Assembly: GCF_900269665.1 (NCBI RefSeq)
Contig: NZ_LT985361.1
Coordinates: forward strand, 1,626,429-1,690,428
Length of the DNA: 64,000 nt
Direction of reading: 5' to 3'
Origin: Nocardia suismassiliense
GTDB lineage: Bacteria > Actinomycetota > Actinomycetes > Mycobacteriales > Mycobacteriaceae
Shown here: positions 34,222 through 41,748 of the stretch, piece after piece
Position numbering within the stretch: position 1 is the first letter of the stretch
Layout of the letters: each line of letters starts with the position of its first letter
Notes under the pieces: model-generated
Seen by the model: only the letters and a program-made list of their open reading frames with translations
The model's database searches: none
Told to the model about the DNA's origin: nothing
Made by a program: the position numbers and the translations under genes

Positions 34222-35111
34222 CAATCACGCTGCGCAAGCTGACCAAGATCTATCGCAAGCCCGACGCCGCGCTGCGCGACATCGATCTGACCGTGACCGA
34301 GGGGATGACCGGGCTGCTCGGGACGAACGGCGCGGGCAAGACCACGCTGCTGCGGATCCTGACCGGAACGCTCGAGCCGACCTCCGGCACGGTGACGGTG
34401 TGCGGGCACGACATGGCCACCACCGCCGGACGGACCGAGGTGAAGCGGCTGCTCGGCTACCTACCGCAGGAACTCGCGCTCTATCCCGATCTCACCGGAC
34501 GCGAATTCCTCGACTACGTCGCCCTCCTCAAAGGTATCGATGACAAACGCACCCGGCGCTCGCAGATCGAAAGTCTGCTGGACCGAGTGGGGCTGGATTC
34601 GGTTGGCAGGCAACGGATCGGGCGGTACTCCGGCGGCATGAAACGCCGGCTCGGCATCGCGCAAACTCTGCTGGGCGACCCGAAGCTGATCATCGTCGAC
34701 GAGCCGACGGCGGGACTCGATCCCGAGGAACGGATTCGCTTCCGCACCCTGCTCGGCCAACTCGGCGGCGACCGCATCGTCCTACTGTCGACCCACATCC
34801 TCGACGACGTAGCGCACAGCTGTCAGCAGGCGGCGGTGCTCACCGAGGGCACGCTGGCCTATCACGGCACCACGGCCGGGCTGGTCGCCATGGCACAGGG
34901 GCAGACCCATCTGGTGCGTACCGATGTCGAACCGCGCGGCGATTTCACCGTCGTCAATGTGACGAGCACCGTCGAGGGCACCGAGTATCGGGTGGTCGGG
35001 CCGATACCGCCGCCCGAATCACGTCCGGTGCCACCGACATTGGACGACGGTTACATGGCGCTACTGCGTGCCTCCCGAGCGGCTGGCCGGTGCGAACCGA
35101 CGACGTCGTGA
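34218..35111 (+). CDS. ABC transporter ATP-binding protein
   Basis: 297 aa. Walker A GTNGAGKTT, Q-loop LPQELALYPDLTGRE, signature YSGGMKRRLGIAQ, Walker B LIIVDEPTAGLDPEER, H-loop STHILDD. A C-terminal extension of ~80 residues, ending DDGYMALLRASRAAG, replaces the usual DUF4162-like tail. It is the last gene of the five-gene sigma/anti-sigma/ABC operon. ATG 34218 overlaps the previous stop by four bases. The lipoprotein gene 61 bp downstream might be co-transcribed. Confidence 0.92.
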   Translation: MTITLRKLTKIYRKPDAALRDIDLTVTEGMTGLLGTNGAGKTTLLRILTGTLEPTSGTVTVCGHDMATTAGRTEVKRLLGYLPQELALYPDLTGREFLDYVALLKGIDDKRTRRSQIESLLDRVGLDSVGRQRIGRYSGGMKRRLGIAQTLLGDPKLIIVDEPTAGLDPEERIRFRTLLGQLGGDRIVLLSTHILDDVAHSCQQAAVLTEGTLAYHGTTAGLVAMAQGQTHLVRTDVEPRGDFTVVNVTSTVEGTEYRVVGPIPPPESRPVPPTLDDGYMALLRASRAAGRCEPTTS

Positions 35112-35172
35112 ACCGGAACCCGGCAGTCCGCAACGTAATCGGTAGACGGATACCGAGGTTGCTGGAGGAAAG

Positions 35173-35568
35173 ATGGTTTCGATGGTTCGAGGATTGCTCA
35201 TGACCGGTGTCGCGTGCGGCGGCGCACTGCTGATCAGCGCGTGCGGCGGCGGTGCCGGGCCGAAGTCGCCCGCACAGCCGACCCCGGTGCCGCTACCGGA
35301 ACCGACCTCCAGCAGTCAGCCCGTTGCGAGCGAAACCCTCGGCTACCTATGGCCGTTCACCATCGATCGCGGCACCATCGAATGCCGCGTCGGCGACCAA
35401 GCCGTATTCGTAGCTCCGGACGGCAAGCCCTACGCCCTGAACGACAATGCCGAACAAGCAGGAGTGTCCAGCATCGAACCATTGCGCGCCGACGGTTCCG
35501 ATGGCGACAAGATAAGTCTCGGCGCCGTGCGCAGCAGAACGCTGCAGTTGTGCAAGTTCGCGGGATAG
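35173..35568 (+). CDS. Lipoprotein with DUF2511-like domain
   Basis: 131 aa. Lipobox LLISAC with Cys24 as the likely lipidation residue, followed by a Gly/Pro-rich tether. The core runs from [33 protein letters not shown] to the end, matching the short DUF2511 domain (WPxTVDxGxLxC...dGkxYALN; quoted in fragments). GGAGGAAAG precedes ATG 35173. It would be anchored on the outer face of the membrane. Location after the ABC operon hints at a periplasmic partner, but no direct evidence ties them. Two cysteines (C in IECRV and LQLCKF) may pair. Confidence 0.8.
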   Translation: MVSMVRGLLMTGVACGGALLISACGGGAGPKSPAQPTPVPLPEPTSSSQPVASETLGYLWPFTIDRGTIECRVGDQAVFVAPDGKPYALNDNAEQAGVSSIEPLRADGSDGDKISLGAVRSRTLQLCKFAG

Positions 35569-35663
35569 TGGGTTCACTTTTCAGCAGAATGATATGCATC
35601 GGTCCCCTGATGCCAGTGGTTCGACACCTGCGTTTGCTGGCAGCGTCTGGCTGCGGTAGTGCG

Positions 35664-35699
35664 GCTGTGTGACTCCGACGGACGTCGGAGTCACACAGC
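35664..35699. terminator. Hairpin between convergent lipoprotein and secreted-protein genes
   Basis: A perfect 16-bp stem (35664-35679 with 35684-35699) and a 4-nt loop, symmetrical and able to terminate both strands. Confidence 0.8.
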
Positions 35700-35752
35700 T
35701 GAACCAATGGGTCACTACCAGCTGGCGGGCTGGTCAGCCTTTGGAACCACGA

Positions 35753-36010
35753 TCAGTTCGTGGGGACCCACACAAAGGAACCACCGAGAGGTTTGCATTC
35801 GTGGAATGCGCCTTGCAGCCAAACGATCTTACCGTCCAGATTGGGCGGGCAAAACATCTCGACCGCGTCGAACGACCCAGGCGCGTACTGTGCGGAAACT
35901 GCGGCCGGTGCCGGAGTTACCGCATCGGCGGACGCCTGTGCAGGCAGTCCGAGCATCGTTGCCCCGGCGGCAATTCCAGCGATCGCGGCAGCAAAACGTA
36001 TCTTGTTCAT
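35753..36010 (-). CDS. Small secreted protein, two cysteines
   Basis: 85 aa. Signal peptide MNKIRFAAAIAGIAAGATML followed by AQASADA; mature part about 56 residues with Cys54 and Cys72 (MFCPPN, HECKPL) and a WVPTN tail. No family recognised. The short GAAAG ahead of ATG 36010 is a poor ribosome site. It stands alone in a stretch of lower GC content (35.6-36.25 kb), flanked by a terminator and by the divergent Clp_N gene. Possible roles include an envelope or antimicrobial peptide; not supported further. Confidence 0.65.
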   Translation of the reverse strand: MNKIRFAAAIAGIAAGATMLGLPAQASADAVTPAPAAVSAQYAPGSFDAVEMFCPPNLDGKIVWLQGAFHECKPLGGSFVWVPTN

Positions 36011-36265
36011 GGGTGCATAACTTTCTTTGTGATGTCGACGCGTATTCGGTGTCGATCTGAAGCGACATTAACAGCGCGGTATGCCGAGCGGTGTGTGTCG
36101 AGGCTGCCAAAGCTATTGCGGCAGCGCAAGATAGGTGTTGGCAGTATCGCGCTGACAGCTCGACTGTCATATTCCTGCCAGAGATGGGATCAGCGTCTGA
36201 CATATTTATGACGGAACCGCCATTGTGTATTGCGGGGGTACGGCTGATCCGTGCACCATGAATAG

Positions 36266-36898
36266 ATGGATCTGCTCAATATCGGGGCCGATGAGGCGTT
36301 GCGCCTGAATCATGGCTGGATCGGCCCGGAGCACACACTGCTGGGTGTGCTGCGCGGCGACAGCAACGATGTGGCGCGGCAGGCCCTCGAGCAGGCCGGC
36401 ATCGACGCGGTGACCGTCGAAACACGGCTGAGGGCAATCGATTCCGGTGCGACAGTGGACGGGCTGAGCCCTAATCCCCGCTGGCACACGGTCCGTGGCC
36501 GCGCTGAAGGTATCGCCTACGGATTGGGAGCTACCGAGCCGGACACAGTGCACTTCCTGCTCGCTGTTCTGTGGGATAGCAGGCGCTGGTTGTTGCCCGA
36601 CACCTCCGAAGCAACGCGCGCGGCGATCGTTGCTGCACTGAGCAGTCTCGGTGTTGAACTGCCGCGAGCCCCATTGCCCGAACTCGAGCCCTCGGTCCGA
36701 ATGGCCACTTATGTCGAATTTCCTCGGCGAGCGACCGACGATGTCATTGCGCTGCTCGTGGCGCGTCACCCGCCAGGAAGCGGGCCCCAGTGGGGTTTCA
36801 ACTACAAGAACGACGAAATCGCTTGGGCCCGTGCGGAGACCGGGATCGACCTGCACGGGATCGTCGAGGAAGCGCTCGCGCGAATAGCTGGGAAGTAG
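36266..36898 (+). CDS. Stand-alone Clp N-terminal (Clp_N) domain protein
   Basis: 210 aa. Residues 1-75 show the Clp repeat: ADEALRLNHGWIGPEHTLLGVLRG, then a second copy at GRAEGIAYGLGATEPDTVHFLLAVLW (described in parts). This is the substrate/adaptor-binding double repeat of ClpC/ClpA without ATPase modules. Related small Clp_N proteins occur in actinobacteria; their proposed role is as adaptor-like or ClpC-modulating factors, including arginine-phosphate-type degron binding, but this is inference. The last ~60 residues are unassigned. ATG 36266 has no strong Shine-Dalgarno. A bidirectional terminator follows. Confidence 0.8.
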   Translation: MDLLNIGADEALRLNHGWIGPEHTLLGVLRGDSNDVARQALEQAGIDAVTVETRLRAIDSGATVDGLSPNPRWHTVRGRAEGIAYGLGATEPDTVHFLLAVLWDSRRWLLPDTSEATRAAIVAALSSLGVELPRAPLPELEPSVRMATYVEFPRRATDDVIALLVARHPPGSGPQWGFNYKNDEIAWARAETGIDLHGIVEEALARIAGK

Positions 36899-36977
36899 TC
36901 TGGCTCGCCCCGGGGCCAATGGCGTCGACCGCATCGGGGCCGGCGGGTGCGATGCTCTCTCGCCTCCGGCAACGAAA

Positions 36978-37007
36978 ACGGCCCGAAACCTTGTGGTTTC
37001 GGGCCGT
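36978..37007. terminator. Bidirectional terminator between Clp_N gene and tRNA
   Basis: A 13-bp stem ACGGCCCGAAACC / GGTTTCGGGCCGT with TTGT loop. On the plus strand ATCTTTT follows; on the minus strand TTTTCGTT follows, ending the tRNA transcript. Confidence 0.85.
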
Positions 37008-37015
37008 ATCTTTTG

Positions 37016-37089
37016 TAGCGGGGACAGGATTTGAACCTGCGACCTCTGGGTTATGAGCCCAGCGAGCTACCGAGCTGCTCCACCCCGCG
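37016..37089 (-). tRNA. Initiator tRNA-fMet (CAU)
   Basis: 74 nt without an encoded full CCA end. The minus-strand sequence begins CGCGGGGTGGAGCAGCTC; the anticodon loop CTCATAA is flanked by three G:C pairs (GGG/CCC), the hallmark of initiator tRNA, and the acceptor stem starts with a C1-U72 mismatch, as required for formylation and exclusion from elongation. The T loop is GTTCAAATC. A TAAGGT -10 box lies at 37103-37108 on the minus strand, about 13 nt upstream. Single copy in this window. Confidence 0.96.
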
Positions 37090-37102
37090 TTGGGTGTCTC
37101 CA

Positions 37103-37108
37103 ACCTTA
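37103..37108 (-). promoter_or_regulatory. -10 box TAAGGT of the initiator tRNA gene
   Basis: Minus strand; the expected start falls about 7 nt before the mature 5' end, leaving a short leader for RNase P. Confidence 0.45.
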
Positions 37109-37207
37109 CACACTGCGGGTCCGGATGCGAAAACGCCTGGTGGCGCGGGTCGTCTGGGTGTGGCGCGCAGGGGAAGGCGGGTAGCGACGGTTCCTTGCTG
37201 ACTATGG

Positions 37208-37218
37208 TGTGGATCACA
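37208..37218. repeat. TGTGGATCACA dyad
   Basis: Exact second copy of the 11 bp seen at 6813-6823; its core also occurs at 54049-54059. It is in the 302-bp gap between the tRNA and the efflux pump, which otherwise holds only CAGTT-N5-AACTG (37346-37360). Confidence 0.4.
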
Positions 37219-37391
37219 GTTAGCTGGTGAGGGAGATAGACATCACTCCTCGTTTCCCGAATCGTGACCGAGGTTTATCGTTGCTGGTTCGTGATGCTGA
37301 GTTCGTGGGCGCAAGGTCGCCGCGGTCCGGGGATGGGAATGACCGCAGTTTCGACAACTGATGCGTGATTTTCTGATTTCAGGAGTTGCTG

Positions 37392-39095
37392 ATGGCGCTG
37401 ACCCATCGCGGACATCGGACCGAGCGAGTAGACGCGGCCCCGGTATCGCACAGTCCGGCAGGATTTACCCATCGGCAGGTGCTGGTCATCCTGAGCGGCC
37501 TGGTCCTCGGCATGTTCATGGCGGCGCTGGATCAGACGATCACCGCGACCGCCGTGCGGACCATCGCCGATGACCTGTCCGGCTACTCGTTGCAGGCGTG
37601 GGTCACCACGGCCTACTTGATCACCGCGACATTGACGACGCCCCTGTACGGCAAATTGTCGGATATGTACGGCCGCAGGCCATTTCTGCTCGCGGCCATC
37701 GTGATATTCGTGGGCGGCTCGCTGCTGTGCACGGTGGCGCAGTCGATGTATCAGCTTGCGGTGTTCCGGGCTGTGCAGGGTGTGGGTGCGGGCGGGCTGA
37801 TGTCGCTCGCCTCGGCCATCCTCGGCGACATTGTGAGTCCGCGCGAAAGAGCCAAGTATCAAGGGCATTTCCTGGCGACCTGGGCGACGGCCAGTGTGAT
37901 CGGCCCGGTACTCGGCGGCCTCTTCGCGAGTCAGCACGCCATTCTCGGGATCACCGGCTGGCGCTGGGTGTTCTTGATCAACGTTCCGGTCGGGCTGGTC
38001 GCGCTGGTGGTGGTGTATCGCGTGGTCCGGATGCCGAGGAGCAGTCCAGCCAGCGGCCGGGTCGATTGGCTCGGGACCGCGGCCTTCGCCATCGGCATCA
38101 CGCCGTTGCTGATCGTCGCGGAGCAAGGCCGAAGTTGGGGATGGACCAGTGTGGGCGCGGTGGCCTGCTATCTGATCGGCGCGGTCGGGCTGATCGCGTT
38201 CGTCGGTATCGAGGCAAAGATGGGGGACGCGGCGTTGATTCCGTTGCGGCTCTTCCGGAATCGGACCTTCGCGCTCGGTGTCGCGATCGCGCTGGTGGTC
38301 GGTGCGTCGCTGTTCGGCGGCATCATCTTGGTCCCGCAGTACTTACAGGTCGTGCGCGGGGCCAGTCCGATCGCCGCGGGTCTGCAGTTGTTGCCGATGG
38401 TCGGTGGCCTGATGGTGGGCTCGATCGTGTCCAATCGGCTCATCACGCGGACCGGCCGGTACCGGGCGTTCCCGATTATCGGTACGGCGACGGTCGCGGT
38501 CGGCCTGTTCCTGTTCCACTATCTGACGCCGGAAACGCCACTGTGGCGAACCATGATCTTCATGGCGGTCACCGGGTTCGGACTGGGAAATCTGTTGCAG
38601 CCCATTACTTTGGCCATCCAGAACGCCGCCGCGCCCAAGGATATGGGCGTATCGAGCGCGGCCGCCACCTTCTTCCGTCAGGTCGGCGGCACGCTCGGCG
38701 TCGCGGCATTGCTGTCGACGCTGTTCGGCCTGCTGCCGACCAAGGTGACCGCCGCGATCGAAGCGGCGTCGACCCAGCCGGCGTATCAGCAGGCCGTGCT
38801 GGCCGGTTTGCACAGCGGTAATCCTGCCGATGTGGCCTTCGCACAGGGGCTGGTCCACCACGATCCGGCCGCGGTGCAGAAGGTGCTCGATGACAGTTCG
38901 GTCATTCAGCAACTGAACCCGACGCTGGCGGGTCCATTGCAGACCGGCTTCGCCGAAGCCATGTCGACGGTGTACCTGGCGGCCGCCGTGCTCGCGCTGG
39001 TCGCCTTGGTGATGGTGCTGTTCTGGAAGGAGATCCCGCTGCGGGAATCCGGTGGGGTCGAGTCATCCGGCGCCGAGGGCGGCATTCAGAAATAG
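37392..39095 (+). CDS. MFS drug efflux transporter, DHA2 (EmrB/QacA, 14-TMS) family
   Basis: 567 aa. Motif C LDQTITATAVRTIADDL, motif A GKLSDMYGRRPFLLAAI, motif B with FRAVQGVGAGGLM, and a second-half MVGGLMVGSIVSNRLI. Fourteen membrane helices are expected. The family expels cationic or hydrophobic drugs and antibiotics using the proton gradient; the C-terminal end ...FWKEIPLRESGG is typical. CAGGAG precedes ATG 37392; the in-frame TTG 37386 is too close to it. No TetR/MarR regulator gene is adjacent, unusual for this class. It may export products of the downstream P450 operon, but a 440-bp gap separates them. Confidence 0.93.
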   Translation: MALTHRGHRTERVDAAPVSHSPAGFTHRQVLVILSGLVLGMFMAALDQTITATAVRTIADDLSGYSLQAWVTTAYLITATLTTPLYGKLSDMYGRRPFLLAAIVIFVGGSLLCTVAQSMYQLAVFRAVQGVGAGGLMSLASAILGDIVSPRERAKYQGHFLATWATASVIGPVLGGLFASQHAILGITGWRWVFLINVPVGLVALVVVYRVVRMPRSSPASGRVDWLGTAAFAIGITPLLIVAEQGRSWGWTSVGAVACYLIGAVGLIAFVGIEAKMGDAALIPLRLFRNRTFALGVAIALVVGASLFGGIILVPQYLQVVRGASPIAAGLQLLPMVGGLMVGSIVSNRLITRTGRYRAFPIIGTATVAVGLFLFHYLTPETPLWRTMIFMAVTGFGLGNLLQPITLAIQNAAAPKDMGVSSAAATFFRQVGGTLGVAALLSTLFGLLPTKVTAAIEAASTQPAYQQAVLAGLHSGNPADVAFAQGLVHHDPAAVQKVLDDSSVIQQLNPTLAGPLQTGFAEAMSTVYLAAAVLALVALVMVLFWKEIPLRESGGVESSGAEGGIQK

Positions 39096-39535
39096 CAGAA
39101 CCGGCAGGAATCGGACAATCCATGCGCGATTGTTAACTGTCCATTAAATGCTGGCAATTCTCAGAAAGTACTGTGCCGACCATTGTTGGTAAACGGATAG
39201 TAAATCGCTTCTCGGCATCCGCTCGCGGTAATCGACGCATGGCGACGTCTTGTGGTGGGCGTCGGCGGCCGGGGCAGCTGGAATCTGAATGTTGTGATAC
39301 TTGCTGGTCGGCGGCGTTTTGCGAGTAGATATGGGCGGTTCGTACCCTTGGTGATCGAAGGTATTCCGTAAAGACACTTCTGCTCACTGTGAAATGGATT
39401 ACAGCCCCCTTGAATTAGATTAACCAGAGGTTCACTGTGTCTGGTACGAGGTGTCACACGATGATTTATCCGAGCTCCATCTGCACGGGTGCATCGCCAG
39501 CACTGTTTGGGATCTCTGAAGCGAAGGTTTTGCCC
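39096..39535. other. GC-poor 440-bp leader before the thioesterase-acyltransferase-P450 operon
   Basis: Clearly lower in GC than the flanks, with no credible gene (the minus-strand frame at 39144-39377 lacks codon bias). It holds a CRP/GlxR-like site at 39388-39403 and a TAGATT box at 39416-39421. The TesB frame is open from GTG 39437, but the family-like start is at 39536. Confidence 0.6.
39388..39403. promoter_or_regulatory. CRP/GlxR-like site TGTGA-N6-TTACA
   Basis: Nine of ten positions match TGTGA-N6-TCACA. It is 13 bp upstream of the TAGATT box, which overlaps the position expected for a -35, so it could act as an activator or as a repressor. Confidence 0.45.
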
Positions 39536-40360
39536 ATGGTTGAGTTACTCGACGCGATGGCGGTGGAGCAGATCGACACGAACTTCTTTCGTGGCAAGCT
39601 GCAGCACCGCACCGCGCTGGTTCGGACATTCGGCGGCGAAGTGGCGGCACGAGCGCTGGCGGCGGGATCGGCGGGCATGCCCGCCGGATTCAAGGTTCAT
39701 TCGATACACGGATACTTCGTCCGGTCGACCGCGTCGGAGATTCCGATCGACTATCTGGTCGACACCGTCAAACACGGCCGGTCGTTCGCGGTTCGCCGCA
39801 TCCGGGCGGTGCAGCACGGGCGGGAGACCTTCTTGATGGTCGCCTCGTTCCACGTCGGCGACCGCGGTGTGCGGCACGCCGACGCGTGCCCCGAGGCGCC
39901 GGACCCGGAACAGCTGGCCCGGATCGGCGTGGGCGACGCGGGCAACGAGTGGGAAGGCTGGGACATCCGCCCCGTGCCCGATTCCACGATCGGCGCTGCA
40001 CGCCAACAGGTTTGGCTTCGCTACACCGGCGAACTGCCCGACTGCCCGGTGACGCACAGTTGCGCGCTGACCTACGCCAGCGACATGACACTGCTGGGCG
40101 CCGCCGTCGCGCCACACCCGGGCATCGCCATTCAGACTGCGGCGCTGGACTATTCGATCTGGTTCATGCGGTCCTACCGCGTCGACGACTGGCTGCTGTA
40201 TGACGAGATATCACCGTCGGCAGGCGCCGGTCGCGCGTTCACTCAGGGCCGGATCTTCAGTCGCACCGGCGATTTGGTGGCCATGGTTGCTCAGGAGCGG
40301 ATGCTGCGGCTGGCCGAGCCGGGCTTCGGCCACAGCCTCGTCGATCGGGCGGCTTCCTGA
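39536..40360 (+). CDS. Acyl-CoA thioesterase, TesB type (double hotdog)
   Basis: 274 aa. The N-terminal FFRGKLQHRTALVRTFGGEVAARAL and middle FKVHSIHGYFVRS (quoted in parts) are typical of TesB, with the central helix SFAVRRIRAVQHGRETF. The second hotdog ends MRSYRVDDWLLYDE and GRAFTQGRIF. It hydrolyses medium- to long-chain acyl-CoA to free acid. The start at 39536 (MVELLDAMAVEQI) matches the family; GAAGCGAAGG is 8 nt upstream, and 33 further in-frame codons to 39437 have no similarity. Its stop codon overlaps the start of the acyltransferase-like gene (TGATG), forming a coupled operon. Confidence 0.86.
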   Translation: MVELLDAMAVEQIDTNFFRGKLQHRTALVRTFGGEVAARALAAGSAGMPAGFKVHSIHGYFVRSTASEIPIDYLVDTVKHGRSFAVRRIRAVQHGRETFLMVASFHVGDRGVRHADACPEAPDPEQLARIGVGDAGNEWEGWDIRPVPDSTIGAARQQVWLRYTGELPDCPVTHSCALTYASDMTLLGAAVAPHPGIAIQTAALDYSIWFMRSYRVDDWLLYDEISPSAGAGRAFTQGRIFSRTGDLVAMVAQERMLRLAEPGFGHSLVDRAAS

Positions 40361-41748
40361 TGGCCCCCGTGTACGTCGGTCTCACCGACAAGGCGTTCCT
40401 GCGACTGCACCACGGCTACGGCGCACCGGTCATCAGCCAGACGGTGACGGTGCTGGCCAACCGGCTCACCGAGGACGAGCTGGGCGAGATGTACGCCCAG
40501 CTGCGCTCCGGCCCGTTCATGCGGCGGGTGCGCCGCCCGCGGGTGCCCTTCGCCCGCTGGCGCTGGGTACTGGCGGATACCGCCTTGCCGTTGCACCTGG
40601 AGCATGCCGCGATCGACGACGCCGACGCGCTGGCCTGGGCCGGTGACGAAGCGCAGTATCCGCTCGACCCGGAGCGGGGCTACGGGTGGCGGCTGTCGGC
40701 GGTGCCGACGCGGTCCGGCGGCATGGTCCTGTCCTGTATCGCCTCGCACGCCATCGCCGACGGTCACGCGGGACTGATGGCGGCCATCGGACTCGTGCAG
40801 CCCGAGCTCGCCACCACGGAGGGCCTGACCGACGCCGTCACCTTCCGCGACGACCTGAAGGACGGCACGCGCCGCAGCATAACCGTTGTGCGCGAGGTGG
40901 TTTCGGAAGCGCGCCGAGCGCGCCGGGATCCGTCCCATCGCAAGGCGATCCGCCGAGCACTGTCCGGTCGCTGCGCGACGCGGCAGTCCACGCCGCTCGG
41001 CTGGCGTGAAGGCTCGGTGATCGCCACGTTCGACGCGGCCCGGTGGAAGGATCTCGCGGCCCAGCGCGGCGGCACCTCCAACACGCTGTATCTGGCGCTG
41101 GTCGCTGATCTGCTGCGGCACTGCGGGCTGGTCGGCGAGGCAGGCCCGCTGGTGTTGATGACCGCCGTGCGGATTCTGCGTGAGCAGGACCAGATCGACT
41201 CGAATTCCTTTGCCCGCGTGCCGATCGTGGTGCAGCGGGAGTGGCTGGATCAGTTCGACCTCGCGCCGTTGCGCGCGGCCAGCAAGGCAGGCTTCGGGTC
41301 GGTGCACGGGGTCGGGGCCGGCGGGATCTCGCGCCCGCGGAACATGCCGCCCGAACTGGTCGATGTGCTGCCGGAGGGCGTGGTCGAACGGCTCGTCGAT
41401 ACCCCGCCGATCACCGTCGGAATGTGTTCGAACATGGGCGTATTGGACCCGTTCGTGCCGACCGTGGTGCGCCACGGCGCGACGCCGACGATGTTCGTGA
41501 TGCGCGGCGTCTTCCAGGGCATCGACACCGAGCAGGCCGGTCAGCAGCCGATCGCGCTGGCCACCTGGCTCTCGGAGTTCGACGGGAAGATCCAGTGGGT
41601 GCTGGAGAGCATCAAACCCGAAATGGCGCATACCGACGAGGAATTGGGCTTTCTGGCGCGGCTGGTCGCCGAGTCCTGGGGCTTGGATCCGCTGCACGTC
41701 AGCAGTGGTGGTGGCAGTACCAGCAAGTCAGCGAGGGAGTTCTCATGA
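40360..41748 (+). CDS. WS/DGAT-like (condensation-domain) acyltransferase
   Basis: 462 aa. The catalytic-type motif is Ser129-His130-AIA-Asp134-Gly (SHAIADG), in place of the HHxxxDG of wax synthases/DGATs and nonribosomal condensation domains; the second, catalytic His is present. The C-terminal half has NSFARVPIVV, VGMCSNMGV and a YF-like tail, weakly similar to PapA/WS-DGAT proteins. Substrates of this superfamily are acyl-CoA or acyl-ACP with alcohols, diglycerides or amines. There is no membrane segment. Initiation is coupled to the thioesterase stop and termination to the P450 start (ATGA). The true acceptor is unknown; wax ester, triglyceride or a small polar alcohol are all possible. 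Confidence 0.72.
   Translation: MAPVYVGLTDKAFLRLHHGYGAPVISQTVTVLANRLTEDELGEMYAQLRSGPFMRRVRRPRVPFARWRWVLADTALPLHLEHAAIDDADALAWAGDEAQYPLDPERGYGWRLSAVPTRSGGMVLSCIASHAIADGHAGLMAAIGLVQPELATTEGLTDAVTFRDDLKDGTRRSITVVREVVSEARRARRDPSHRKAIRRALSGRCATRQSTPLGWREGSVIATFDAARWKDLAAQRGGTSNTLYLALVADLLRHCGLVGEAGPLVLMTAVRILREQDQIDSNSFARVPIVVQREWLDQFDLAPLRAASKAGFGSVHGVGAGGISRPRNMPPELVDVLPEGVVERLVDTPPITVGMCSNMGVLDPFVPTVVRHGATPTMFVMRGVFQGIDTEQAGQQPIALATWLSEFDGKIQWVLESIKPEMAHTDEELGFLARLVAESWGLDPLHVSSGGGSTSKSAREFS

Noticed and set aside
28951..35568. Complete lanthipeptide or bacteriocin cluster
   Set aside because: There is an immunity-type ABC pair and regulators, but no precursor, dehydratase, cyclase or protease.
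39144..39377. 77-codon minus-strand frame in the GC-poor leader
   Set aside because: Third-position GC is low and there is no ribosome site.
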